Assembly: GCA_001797745.1 (NCBI GenBank)
Contig: MGQF01000010.1
Coordinates: 1-5,008 of the forward strand
DNA: 5,008 nt
DNA from: Deltaproteobacteria bacterium RBG_13_52_11
Lineage (GTDB): Bacteria > Desulfobacterota > B13-G15 > RBG-16-54-18
Direction of reading: 5' to 3'
Shown: one piece after another, positions 1-4,639 of the stretch
Layout of the letters: every line of letters starts with the position of its first letter
How positions within the stretch are numbered: position 1 is the stretch's first letter
The notes under the pieces: generated by a model
Database searches by the model: none
Seen by the model: the letters and a program-made list of their open reading frames with translations, nothing else
Told to the model about the DNA's origin: nothing
Made by a program: the position numbers and the translations under genes

Positions 1-71
1 AGAAAGGCAATGTGGCAGAGCCCCTTGGCCCCTCCACCGCCCAAGACCAACCCAATTTTCTTCTTCATCAT
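1..71 (-). CDS. Patatin-like phospholipase, N-terminal fragment (runs off left edge)
   Basis: This is the start of a minus-strand gene whose remainder lies left of the window. The visible 23 residues begin MMKKKIGLVLGGGGAKG and continue with LCHIAF. A short hydrophobic beta strand followed by a GGGGAKG glycine loop at the extreme N-terminus is the hallmark of bacterial patatin-like (RssA/NTE-type) lipid acyl hydrolases, where the loop forms the oxyanion hole. The GxSxG serine nucleophile and the DG/A motif would lie outside the window and cannot be checked. Translation can start at either of two adjacent ATG codons (71-69 or 68-66). A GGAAGG Shine-Dalgarno sequence at 84-79 supports both. The gene is transcribed divergently from the CreD-like gene. 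Family assignment from this motif is fairly secure; the substrate is unknown. Confidence 0.82.
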   Translation of the reverse strand, partial: MMKKKIGLVLGGGGAKGLCHIAF

Positions 72-197
72 CAGCAACCTTCCAATGCCTGGCCGTTTAA
101 CTAAGATTCCTTTTTCTTATCACAGTTACCCCTTCGGGTCTATATTGGTTCCGCCTGTTATCAGGTGCAAGACAATAAGATTTCCCTCATTTTTCAC

Positions 198-242
198 AAA
201 AAATATAATATACTTGACATTTAATAAACTCTTATGATATTA
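198..242 (+). promoter_or_regulatory. Sigma70-type promoter for the CreD-like gene
   Basis: A perfect TTGACA -35 box lies at 214-219. It is preceded by an A/T-rich run (198-213) that resembles an UP element. Two 4-of-6 matches to TATAAT are available downstream: GATATT at 236-241 (16-bp spacer) and TATTAG at 238-243 (18-bp spacer). Transcription would start near 249, leaving an untranslated leader of about 115 bases before the ATG at 365. The -35 box and the A/T context are convincing; the -10 box is only moderate. Confidence 0.5.
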
Positions 243-350
243 GTTTCAATAATCTAATGCGGATAGAAACTCCGGCTATATGGAACTCCTGTTCAACTTC
301 AACATTAATACAAATTGGTTAACAACATGTTGAGCTCTTTTATCCTTTAT

Positions 351-357
351 AAGGAGG
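351..357 (+). promoter_or_regulatory. Shine-Dalgarno site of the CreD-like gene
   Basis: AAGGAGG is a full-strength ribosome binding site, seven bases before the ATG at 365, and it fixes the start of the CreD-like gene. It forms the right arm of a small inverted repeat, TCCTT-TAT-AAGGA (343-355), that could mask it in the mRNA. Confidence 0.85.
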
Positions 358-364
358 CCACATA

Positions 365-1603
365 ATGATTAAAAAACTCTCTGCCATTATTTTTATCTAT
401 ATCTGTATTGTCGTGGCATGGATCATCTTGGGTTCTACTGTCTTAGTCAGGACGAACACCCAGGATTACAAGCTCAAGGGTGCTGTAGGGCAGTTGTGGG
501 GTACGGTGCAAGTGCAAAAGGCTCCTTCCGTATACTATGAGACCAAACGAAACGTAGAGAGCAAGCGCGTTGAAGGAGGTAAAACCATTAGAGAATTCCA
601 GACGGAAACGCTCACCAATTATCTCCCCCTCAAATCCAGTCTGATTAATGCTTCTCTAGACCTACAGCATCGGAAAAAAGGGCTACTCTGGTACCCAACC
701 TATACTGTCAAGTTTGCGGCGCGCTATACCGTATCTAACGATACTCCTAAACTCCAAGATATTTTCTTTAATTTCACCTTTCCTGCAAAAGGTGCAGTCT
801 ATGATGACTTTCGATTTATAGTCGGCGGCAAGGCAGTAGAAAATATCGAAATGTCCACTGACACGGTTAAACAGTTTATAAAACTAGCCCCTGGCAAGCA
901 GGAGGACATAGAAATATCTTACACTTCCCAGGGGTTGGATACGTGGTGGTATGAGTTTGGCGATAATGTCAGCCAGGTCAAAAATTTCCTGCTAACCATC
1001 AAGACGAACTTTAAGGATATCGATTTCCCTGAAAACAGTATCTCTCCCACCGCGCGAACGCAAATAAAGGATGGGTGGGAGTTACAGTGGCAGTACTCCA
1101 ATCTGCTCACCGGCGTAAAGATTGGCATGGACTTGCCCGACAAACTTAATCCAGGACCCTGGGTGAGCAGCGTTACCTTTTCCGCACCGATTTCTCTCTT
1201 CCTATTTTTCTTCTTGCTATTCATTTTTACGACACTGCGTAAAATTAAAGTCCATCAGATGAATTACTTCTTTATCGGAGCCGCCTTTTTCAGCTTTCAC
1301 CTCCTGCTCGCATACTTAGTCGATCATATATCGATTCATGCGGCATTTTTCATCAGTTCCGCTGTCTCGATATTGCTCGTTGTCAGCTATATGAGGCTTG
1401 TCGTGGGCAGTCGCTTTGCCTTCCTGGAAATAGCCATCTCGCAGTTCGTCTATCTAGTCTTGTTCTCTTACACCTTCTTTTTTAAAGGCTTTACCGGACT
1501 TGCTATCACGATTCTCTGTGTTGTGACTCTATTCGTAGTCATGCAGTTCACGGGAAAAGTCGATTGGGAAGCTGCCTTTCAGAAAAAGAAAGACGTTGTA
1601 TGA
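365..1603 (+). CDS. CreD-family inner-membrane protein
   Basis: This 412-residue protein looks like a CreD-family (PF06123) inner-membrane protein, close to the roughly 450 residues of E. coli CreD. It has one N-terminal membrane segment (about residues 5-27), a large, mainly beta periplasmic domain (about 28-268), and a C-terminal bundle of about five membrane segments (about 270-291, 300-320, 326-346, 350-373 and 376-396). The C-terminal part carries the family's recognisable blocks: FHLLLAYLVDHISIHAAF (311-328), LVLFSYTFFFKGFTGLAITI (364-383) and a KVDW end (398-401). CreD is linked to envelope integrity and beta-lactam or colicin tolerance in enterobacteria, where it is controlled by the CreBC two-component system. 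No CreB or CreC gene is visible here, so control must differ or lie elsewhere. A promoter at 214 and a strong ribosome site at 351 serve it. It ends in four in-frame stops in a row, and no terminator follows. The biochemical activity of CreD is not established. Confidence 0.8.
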   Translation: MIKKLSAIIFIYICIVVAWIILGSTVLVRTNTQDYKLKGAVGQLWGTVQVQKAPSVYYETKRNVESKRVEGGKTIREFQTETLTNYLPLKSSLINASLDLQHRKKGLLWYPTYTVKFAARYTVSNDTPKLQDIFFNFTFPAKGAVYDDFRFIVGGKAVENIEMSTDTVKQFIKLAPGKQEDIEISYTSQGLDTWWYEFGDNVSQVKNFLLTIKTNFKDIDFPENSISPTARTQIKDGWELQWQYSNLLTGVKIGMDLPDKLNPGPWVSSVTFSAPISLFLFFFLLFIFTTLRKIKVHQMNYFFIGAAFFSFHLLLAYLVDHISIHAAFFISSAVSILLVVSYMRLVVGSRFAFLEIAISQFVYLVLFSYTFFFKGFTGLAITILCVVTLFVVMQFTGKVDWEAAFQKKKDVV

Positions 1604-1606
1604 TAG

Positions 1607-1616
1607 TAATAACAAT
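1607..1616 (+). repeat. 10-bp direct repeat, left copy
   Basis: TAATAACAAT here is repeated exactly at 2453-2462. The pair brackets the HIT-like gene and its flanking DNA (1617-2452, 836 bp). It could be the trace of an insertion or deletion, or a chance match of A/T-rich sequence. Confidence 0.4.
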
Positions 1617-1683
1617 CAAAATTTTCCAAACATTAATAAGAGAGGACGACATATTGAGACTCTACGGACCTTGACAACCGCTC

Positions 1684-2298
1684 ATGCAGGTAGAAACAGA
1701 TGTATATATGAAAAAGAAGCTTGACAACGTGCCTGAGCATCTTCGTGACCGTACTTGGTACAGCGAAGGTAACGCCTATGCGTTCTTGGTCGATGCACCC
1801 ATTACACTTGGGCACTCACAGCTCAAGGCCAAGACCGACGATGCACAACAAGAAGAGGACTCCTTCAATAGCGCCGCGAGACATGTTGCCAAATGCATTG
1901 GGATGCTTCGAACAACGCTCTCGAATCTCAAATTTGACAAGTGGAACGCACTTGCGCGCTATACCAACACATCGGGCAAGTACGAAAAGACGCTCGTTCT
2001 TAAGGCCAGTGCGAACGAAGCGAAAGACGAGTACAAGATTCACTTGGTCCCATACTTCGGCTCGCATCTTACGGCAACAACTCGACTTCATTGTGCGATG
2101 CAGGGCATCGAGTCGCAAGCGCCCGGAGGCCTGCTTCACTGGGTCGGCCAACGCGAGCGGGTTGTCGACTATGATATGCGGGACGGGCGCGTCGACGAAA
2201 CAGTGCGCGGGCGGATCGCCTCATTCAATCTTCCACAGCTCGCATCCGAGCTCCGTAAGAACTGTGCCAAGGCAACAACGAGTAAGTACGCGCTCTAA
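1684..2298 (+). CDS. HIT-like protein lacking the canonical histidine triad
   Basis: This encodes a soluble, probably cytosolic protein of 204 residues with no signal peptide or membrane segment. Residues 25-47 contain an aromatic strand and then PITLGHSQL (39-47), matching the 'P-T/L-x-GH' strand-turn of HIT-superfamily nucleotide hydrolases and transferases. Residues 119-123 (IHLVP) match the last histidine of the HxHxHxx motif and the proline that often follows. The other two triad positions are Glu116 and Lys118, so the usual catalytic histidine is missing. A C-terminal extension (148-191, with GGLLHWVGQRERVVDYD) is not part of a minimal HIT domain. The start is uncertain: ATG 1684 and ATG 1708 (residue 9) are in frame, but neither has a good ribosome site, and a TGA lies in frame at 1672. 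Composition differs from the neighbours, with 43 G/C of 60 bases at 2101-2160. It sits 80 bases after the CreD-like gene. The HIT assignment is tentative; the molecular role is unknown. Confidence 0.62.
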   Translation: MQVETDVYMKKKLDNVPEHLRDRTWYSEGNAYAFLVDAPITLGHSQLKAKTDDAQQEEDSFNSAARHVAKCIGMLRTTLSNLKFDKWNALARYTNTSGKYEKTLVLKASANEAKDEYKIHLVPYFGSHLTATTRLHCAMQGIESQAPGGLLHWVGQRERVVDYDMRDGRVDETVRGRIASFNLPQLASELRKNCAKATTSKYAL

Positions 2299-2496
2299 TT
2301 TCGGCATGCAGTCGACAGGCTTACAACTCCGCTGTTTCTCCTTTAGGTGAGTTCGGTCGTTTTCAAACTTCATGCCCTTAATTTTTCTACCCCCCCCAAC
2401 GGCTAAAATTGCACCACGTATTCGGAGCCATCCCTTGAAAGCATCACGAACATAATAACAATTGACAAGTTTCCTATAAGCGGAGAACATAGGGTC
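2299..2496. other. Intergenic spacer between the HIT-like and transpeptidase genes
   Basis: This 198-base spacer contains no convincing gene or terminator. It holds adjacent SphI-like and SalI-like hexamers (GCATGC at 2304-2309, GTCGAC at 2311-2316), an uninterrupted run of eight C (2390-2397), the right copy of the 10-bp direct repeat (2453-2462), and a TTGACA hexamer (2462-2467) with no acceptable -10 partner. A ribosome site for the next gene is GGAGA at 2482-2486, ten bases before its ATG. Confidence 0.5.
2453..2462 (+). repeat. 10-bp direct repeat, right copy
   Basis: Exact second copy of TAATAACAAT (first copy at 1607-1616). Its last base overlaps the first T of the TTGACA hexamer upstream of the transpeptidase gene. 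If the intervening 836 bp were removed with one repeat copy, this TTGACA would lie directly behind the stop codons of the CreD-like gene. Confidence 0.4.
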
Positions 2497-3306
2497 ATGC
2501 ACTGGCGCCGTAAAACACCATCCTCTTCTACAATAACCTTGCTCATCCTCAGCATGGTTTCCATGCTATTCTTTTGCACATTCCCGCTCCAAACCTGTCA
2601 GGCATTTCACGCAGTCATTGAAGACCCCACGGCGGATTTTGAGCAGTACGTACAATCTCTCTATGAAACGATCGAGCTTAAAAAAGCTGGTTTGGATTTC
2701 GATTGCTTCTGCTATGCACTCATTGGATATTTTAATTTAAAAAGAAAAGACGCTATCAAAAAAGAAGGGATCATCTCCATCATCGACTTTCGCAAATCAT
2801 GCAATGGCAAACGATTCTATGTCATCGACCTTAAAAGGAACAAATTGCTCTATCACACCCTCGTCGCCCACGGAAGGCATTCAGGAGACATCTATGCGAG
2901 GCATTTTTCCAACAAGCCTGGTAGCCTACAGAGCAGCCTCGGCTTTTTTGTGACCGGAAATACCTATGACGGCGAGTATGGATACTCATTATATCTCTAC
3001 GGTATGGATGAGGGGTTTAACGATAATGCACGGTCACGGGGCATTGTCGTCCACGGTGCCTACTATGTCGGGAGGTCCATGATAAAACAATACGGCAAGA
3101 TAGGGCGCAGCCAGGGGTGCCCTGCCCTGCCGGCAGGCCTGCACATCAATATCATCGATACCATCATGGGAGGCACGTGTCTCTTCCAGTTTTACAACGA
3201 TAGTAATTATTTGGCGAAATCCTCCCTCCTCGACGTTGAGGATGCAGTTGCTCAATTTAAAGAGGAATACTCCCCGCTTGTTCAGATCAAGGTATCTGAT
3301 CGCTGA
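2497..3306 (+). CDS. Periplasmic murein L,D-transpeptidase catalytic-domain protein (YkuD_2 type)
   Basis: This encodes a 269-residue secreted enzyme of the murein L,D-transpeptidase catalytic-domain family (YkuD_2, PF13645). Such enzymes are expected to act on peptidoglycan stem peptides through a cysteine thioester, forming 3-3 cross-links or related bonds. The N-terminus is a Sec signal peptide: basic MHWRRK, a hydrophobic core at about 12-29, and likely cleavage after TCQA (36). No proper lipobox is present, so the mature protein should be soluble in the periplasm. Family blocks in order: SLYETIELKKAGLDF (54-68), IIDFRKSCNGKRFYVIDL (95-112), TLVAHGRHSGDIYARHFSNK (121-140), SSLGFFVTGNTYDGEYGYSL (146-165), IVVHGAYYV (183-191) and GRSQGCPALP (203-212). 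Cys208 is the presumed nucleophile and His186 its partner, with Arg204 and Gly207 also conserved. All key residues are present and length is normal. The ribosome site is GGAGA ten bases before the ATG. It is convergent with the polymer-forming gene. The exact substrate bond is not shown by the sequence. Confidence 0.9.
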   Translation: MHWRRKTPSSSTITLLILSMVSMLFFCTFPLQTCQAFHAVIEDPTADFEQYVQSLYETIELKKAGLDFDCFCYALIGYFNLKRKDAIKKEGIISIIDFRKSCNGKRFYVIDLKRNKLLYHTLVAHGRHSGDIYARHFSNKPGSLQSSLGFFVTGNTYDGEYGYSLYLYGMDEGFNDNARSRGIVVHGAYYVGRSMIKQYGKIGRSQGCPALPAGLHINIIDTIMGGTCLFQFYNDSNYLAKSSLLDVEDAVAQFKEEYSPLVQIKVSDR

Positions 3307-3345
3307 AGACCTGCAACAGTCCATTTCCCCCAGATCCATCCCGAA

Positions 3346-3375
3346 CAAAAAAAGGCCCCTCTCAAAGAGGGGCCT
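3346..3375 (-). terminator. Intrinsic terminator of the polymer-forming membrane-protein gene
   Basis: A perfect 10-bp inverted repeat pairs 3353-3362 with 3366-3375 around a three-base loop, with five central G-C pairs. Read on the minus strand the hairpin is followed at once by seven T, the canonical rho-independent layout, about 40 bases after the stop codon at 3419-3417. On the plus strand the hairpin is followed by TCAAGC with no T-run, so it should terminate the transpeptidase transcript from the left poorly, if at all. Confidence 0.92.
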
Positions 3376-3416
3376 CAAGCATACACGGTATTTGTTGGAG
3401 ATTACGCGGTCGGCTG

Positions 3417-4499
3417 CTATCTCCTCCTTGTCTTCCGCTGCGCCTTCTTCTGCGTCTTCCGCTGCGCCTTCTTCTGCACCTTCCTCTTCGCGGGGACGCG
3501 GACTGCCTTCCACATAGTCATCCACATGGCCCCGAGACTGAGCAGGAGGACAAAGAGGCTAAAGAGCCAGCCAAAGAAGGGGATGAGGGTGAGCAGCGCG
3601 ATGATGACGGTCCCCACCACGAGGGGCCAGAAGAAGGCGGTTGCCATGGATCTCTTGATGTAGCCAAGGACCTTTCTCCCTATCCACACCCCGATATAGA
3701 TGCGGCTGATATAGATGGCGATCCCATAGAGGATGCCGGCGATGATCCCTGCGGGTATGCCCACCACAGTGATAAAGGAGACGATGATGGCCACCGGCAC
3801 CACCACTAAAAAGATGAGGCCAAACCACAGGTTCTTCCAGGGAGACTGAGAGATAGCGGTTATGACAGCATTGGTCTTTTTGGGAAACAGGTAATGGATG
3901 AGCACCCCCACGATGATGAGGGCCACGATGGAAATAATCCAGAAAAGGGCCCCGATTGCAAAGAGGGATGTTATGCCCCGGCGGCCCCACTGCTCGATCC
4001 TTTCCTTTTTCACCAACGCTTCACGTTGGACTACCTCCCCCATGATCCGGGACCCCTTCTGTAGGTTCAGATCAGCGCTCATGTATATAAGATTCCCCTT
4101 GATCAAGGCGGTAGGAGCCACGGTTATCCTGGCCGCCCCCACCTCCACGTCACCATCGAAGGCCCCTGAGAGGGTCAGGTTGGCAGCCGCAGCCTTGACC
4201 TTGCTGTGGTATTTTCCCGAAAGGATCATGTTGGCACCATAAGCCCCGACCTCTCCCTGAACCTCACCGGGTATCACTACATTGGCGCCAAAGGCTTTGA
4301 GTCCACCCTGAACGCTTCCCAGAACCTCCACGTTAGCTCCAGCGACGGCAAGCCTTCCCGATACCTTCTCGCCGGCTGGCACCACTACATTCGCACCAAA
4401 TCTTAGGTTTCCGGCCTCTTCCCCATAGGCGAAGCCACACAGGGCAAAGGTCAGAAAGAACATAAGGAATCCCATCGTCATTAATCTCTTCATCTCCAT
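3417..4499 (-). CDS. Secreted polymer-forming (bactofilin-like) domain fused to multi-pass membrane domain
   Basis: This encodes a 360-residue protein with a Sec signal peptide (1 to about 26; cleavage probably near AYGEEA). Next comes a right-handed beta-helix of seven turns (about 32-156) with GAN or variants starting at 35, 54, 71, 88, 105, 122 and 141, a period of about 17 residues. That is the pattern of the polymer-forming/bactofilin domain (PF04519). Residues about 157-175 form a polar linker. About five membrane segments follow (176-204, 223-245, 247-267, 285-306 and 309-329), including a GIPAGIIAGILYGIAIYISR block (247-266). The tail (334-360) is almost entirely Lys, Arg, Gln, Ala and Thr. 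The signal peptide places the helix outside the cytoplasm, unlike classical cytosolic bactofilins. Start choice: AGGAGGAGGT ends six bases before the ATG at 4499; a second ATG two codons in is also possible. A TATAAT box lies upstream and a strong terminator downstream. An envelope scaffold role is inferred; no function is established. Confidence 0.85.
   Translation of the reverse strand: MEMKRLMTMGFLMFFLTFALCGFAYGEEAGNLRFGANVVVPAGEKVSGRLAVAGANVEVLGSVQGGLKAFGANVVIPGEVQGEVGAYGANMILSGKYHSKVKAAAANLTLSGAFDGDVEVGAARITVAPTALIKGNLIYMSADLNLQKGSRIMGEVVQREALVKKERIEQWGRRGITSLFAIGALFWIISIVALIIVGVLIHYLFPKKTNAVITAISQSPWKNLWFGLIFLVVVPVAIIVSFITVVGIPAGIIAGILYGIAIYISRIYIGVWIGRKVLGYIKRSMATAFFWPLVVGTVIIALLTLIPFFGWLFSLFVLLLSLGAMWMTMWKAVRVPAKRKVQKKAQRKTQKKAQRKTRRR
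3430..3477 (-). repeat. Perfect 24-bp tandem duplication in the basic C-terminal tail
   Basis: Two identical 24-base units, 3430-3453 and 3454-3477, lie head to tail and in frame. Each encodes the octapeptide QKKAQRKT on the minus strand. With flanking VPAKRKV and RRR they form the highly basic end of the polymer-forming membrane protein. Perfect DNA identity suggests a recent duplication or slippage, and the copy number could vary between strains. Confidence 0.9.
4020..4397 (-). repeat. Seven-turn beta-helix repeat region (about 17 residues per turn)
   Basis: This is the protein-level repeat inside the polymer-forming gene, covering residues 35-160. Each turn begins with a small-residue triplet (GAN in four turns, then AAN, AAR and SAD), followed by alternating hydrophobic residues and a GxxxG-like turn. 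Spacings between triplet starts are 19, 17, 17, 17, 17 and 19 residues. The units are diverged at DNA level, so this is an old structural repeat and not a recent tandem duplication. Confidence 0.75.
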
Positions 4500-4504
4500 A
4501 GCGC

Positions 4505-4515
4505 ACCTCCTCCTT
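4505..4515 (-). promoter_or_regulatory. Shine-Dalgarno site of the polymer-forming gene
   Basis: Read on the minus strand this is AAGGAGGAGGT, a doubled ribosome-binding core ending five bases before the ATG at 4499. It supports the start at 4499 and would also serve the in-frame ATG at 4493. Confidence 0.85.
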
Positions 4516-4528
4516 CTTTTATGCGCCT

Positions 4529-4557
4529 ATTATAATCCATAATTCGGAAAAAATAAA
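4529..4557 (-). promoter_or_regulatory. Possible promoter for the polymer-forming gene
   Basis: A perfect TATAAT -10 hexamer lies on the minus strand at 4534-4529, about 30 bases before the start codon. At the right distance upstream there is only an A/T-rich sequence (TTTATT, 4557-4552), a poor -35 match. TTGACC at 4575-4570 is too far away to pair with it. The promoter would need an activator, an alternative sigma factor or upstream A/T contacts. Confidence 0.4.
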
Positions 4558-4588
4558 GCTCTTTGAAAGGGTCAAGCTAACATCATCG

Positions 4589-4639
4589 TCAATGGCCTTT
4601 TATAGCCACCAATGCGCGAATGAGCTCCTCCTCAGGCAT
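4589..4639 (-). CDS. Possible 16-codon ORF overlapping the stop of the CPBP gene
   Basis: Directly at the end of the CPBP-family gene the sequence TAATG combines its stop codon with an ATG, a one-base overlap often seen with translational coupling. The ORF reads MPEEELIRALVAIKGH and then stops with TGA at 4591-4589. It has an amphipathic, protein-like composition, but no ribosome site of its own and no recognised family. It may equally be non-coding or a remnant. Confidence 0.2.
   Translation of the reverse strand: MPEEELIRALVAIKGH

Noticed and set aside
10..237. Open frame of 75 codons on the plus strand at the left edge
   Set aside because: It lies antisense to the patatin-like start and over the promoter; it has low-complexity Pro/Phe composition, no ribosome site and no family resemblance.
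266..289. Imperfect direct repeat GAAACTCC / GGAACTCC as a regulator site
   Set aside because: Only seven of eight bases match, spacing is 16 bp between the copies and no known box is recognised; likely chance.
1670..1728. Repeated CTTGACAAC (1670-1678 and 1720-1728) as tandem promoters
   Set aside because: Neither copy has a -10 hexamer at 16-18 bp, and the second lies within the coding region of the HIT-like gene.
1721..2350. Frame of 209 codons on the plus strand overlapping the HIT-like gene
   Set aside because: It is rich in Ser, Arg and Thr as expected of an out-of-frame reading of a GC-rich gene, and has no motif, while the other frame has HIT-like blocks.
2299..2380. Integron attC site after the HIT-like gene
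   Set aside because: GGCATG (2303-2308) and CATGCC (2371-2376) are complementary and spaced like attC arms, and the gene is cassette-like in lacking signals. However, no GTTRRRY/RYYYAAC core sites are present and the arms do not extend.
2462..2490. TTGACA upstream of the transpeptidase gene as a sigma70 promoter
   Set aside because: The 16-18 bp spacing gives only GAACAT-like sequences. TATAAG at 2475 is too close to the TTGACA, and has no -35 of its own. A promoter here remains possible but is not supported.
3346..3375. The terminator as a two-way terminator also for the transpeptidase gene
   Set aside because: On the plus strand the T-run is missing after the hairpin, so only the minus-strand direction is supported.
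3034..3525. Minus-strand frame with an acidic EEGAAEDAEEGAAEDKEE-type stretch
   Set aside because: It reads the DNA of the Lys/Arg repeat tail in another frame and then runs antisense through the transpeptidase gene; the repetitive acid run is a by-product of the 24-bp duplication.
3559..3990. Second minus-strand frame of 143 codons inside the polymer-forming gene
   Set aside because: His/Pro/Arg-rich shadow of membrane-segment codons; no start signal or family match.
4545..4575. Terminator behind the CPBP gene (AAAG-AG-CTTT followed by six T on the minus strand)
   Set aside because: The stem is only four A/T-rich pairs with a two-base loop, too weak to call.
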